Below, in pieces: positions 63,881 through 64,000 of a stretch of 64,000 bases of DNA. A program made the translations under genes and the position numbers. The DNA lies in assembly GCA_023398955.1 (NCBI GenBank), contig JAEWRL010000097.1, positions 203,389 through 267,388 on the forward strand. The letters are read 5' to 3'. The stretch is from Pseudomonadota bacterium (lineage in GTDB: Bacteria; Myxococcota_A; Polyangia; Polyangiales; Polyangiaceae). Position 1 is the first letter of the stretch. Each line of letters opens with the position of its first letter. Under the pieces are notes generated by a model. It worked only from the letters and a program-made list of their open reading frames with translations. It was not told the DNA's origin and did not search any database.

Positions 63881-64000
63881 AGTAGGCCGGGGTTGCCCCC
63901 GGCCCCTCTCAGATCCGGACGTGCAGATTTCCCGCATCCGGCTCCTCGGGTCACAGCTTCGCTAACCGAAGTTGCCACGTATCCCGTCGAAGACGGGCCG
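63881..64000 (-). mobile_element. 3' end of a group II intron (domains V and VI)
   Basis: On the minus strand, GAGCCGGATGCGGG at 63944 downward and CACGTCCGGATC ending at 63912 form a 33-base hairpin with GAAA loop, the catalytic domain V with its AGC triad. Downstream, GGCCGGGG/CCCCGGCC arms with a GCAA loop (63885-63904) form domain VI, and the sequence then reads CTACTCG, close to the usual intron end. The GAAGCTGTGACCCGAGGAGCC before domain V is also familiar from bacterial introns. Most of the intron, including any maturase gene, lies beyond the right edge. Confidence 0.75.

Overview
The window looks like a chromosomal segment from a myxobacterium-like member of the Myxococcota (former Deltaproteobacteria). 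It is GC-rich and GTG starts are common. It is full of secreted or lipid-anchored proteins, including a lipoprotein with DUF4215-type Cys repeats around a fibro-slime domain, a von Willebrand A lipoprotein and a Cys-repeat lipoprotein. It carries a sigma-54 activator. No CRISPR array, transposase, rRNA or tRNA was seen. Order and species cannot be fixed from sequence alone.

Layout from the left. 1-7.3 kb: the tail of an unknown gene, then a TamA/BamA-like POTRA barrel protein overlapping a TamB-like gene (outer-membrane assembly). 7.3-19.4 kb: a methyltransferase, an M23 peptidase, an orphan OmpR-type response regulator, a VWA lipoprotein, uvrC, a VanW protein, a TetR regulator with a probable operator, an M15-like peptidase and holB. 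19.6-25.4 kb: thiE, two overlapping unknown lipoprotein genes, a YihY/BrkB membrane protein and a small unknown gene. 25.4-31 kb: spoVR and yhbH (DUF444) without prkA, a YkgJ Cys-cluster protein, an ATPase-fold regulator followed by a broken STAS gene that reads open into hemB, and a hairpin just before hemB. 31-37.4 kb: glnE, a phosphoesterase, a CDF-like transporter, a spacer with two inverted DnaA-box-like sites, a methyltransferase and a DUF2239 gene with a palindromic, apparently leaderless promoter. 37.4-45.2 kb: a DUF790/Bax1-like nuclease overlapping an XPB-like helicase, a glycan-type set (GT-C membrane protein, methyltransferase, GT2), and a degenerate hemerythrin-like protein. 45.4-54.1 kb: the fibro-slime lipoprotein, a CheD-like protein, a sigma-54 activator, a CAP-domain lipoprotein, a rhomboid protease and the Cys-repeat lipoprotein. 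54.4-57.7 kb: an MDR oxidoreductase and two sugar-nucleotide SDR enzymes (epimerase and UDP-glucuronate decarboxylase type). 58.1-63.8 kb: a potassium locus, kup, a KtrB-like channel with a long extra N-terminus, a KtrA-like gate, and a HAMP-type membrane protein. 63.88-64.0 kb: the 3' end (domains V and VI) of a group II intron, directly upstream of kup.

Genes most likely to act together are TamA/TamB, the yhbH-spoVR run, the XPB/Bax1-like helicase-nuclease pair, the GT2-methyltransferase pair, the two SDR enzymes, and the potassium locus. The least expected items are the STAS-hemB open junction with its hairpin, the bacterial XPB/Bax1 pair, the leaderless DUF2239 promoter, the inverted DnaA-box pair, the degenerate CheD-like and hemerythrin-like proteins, and the intron end in the kup leader.
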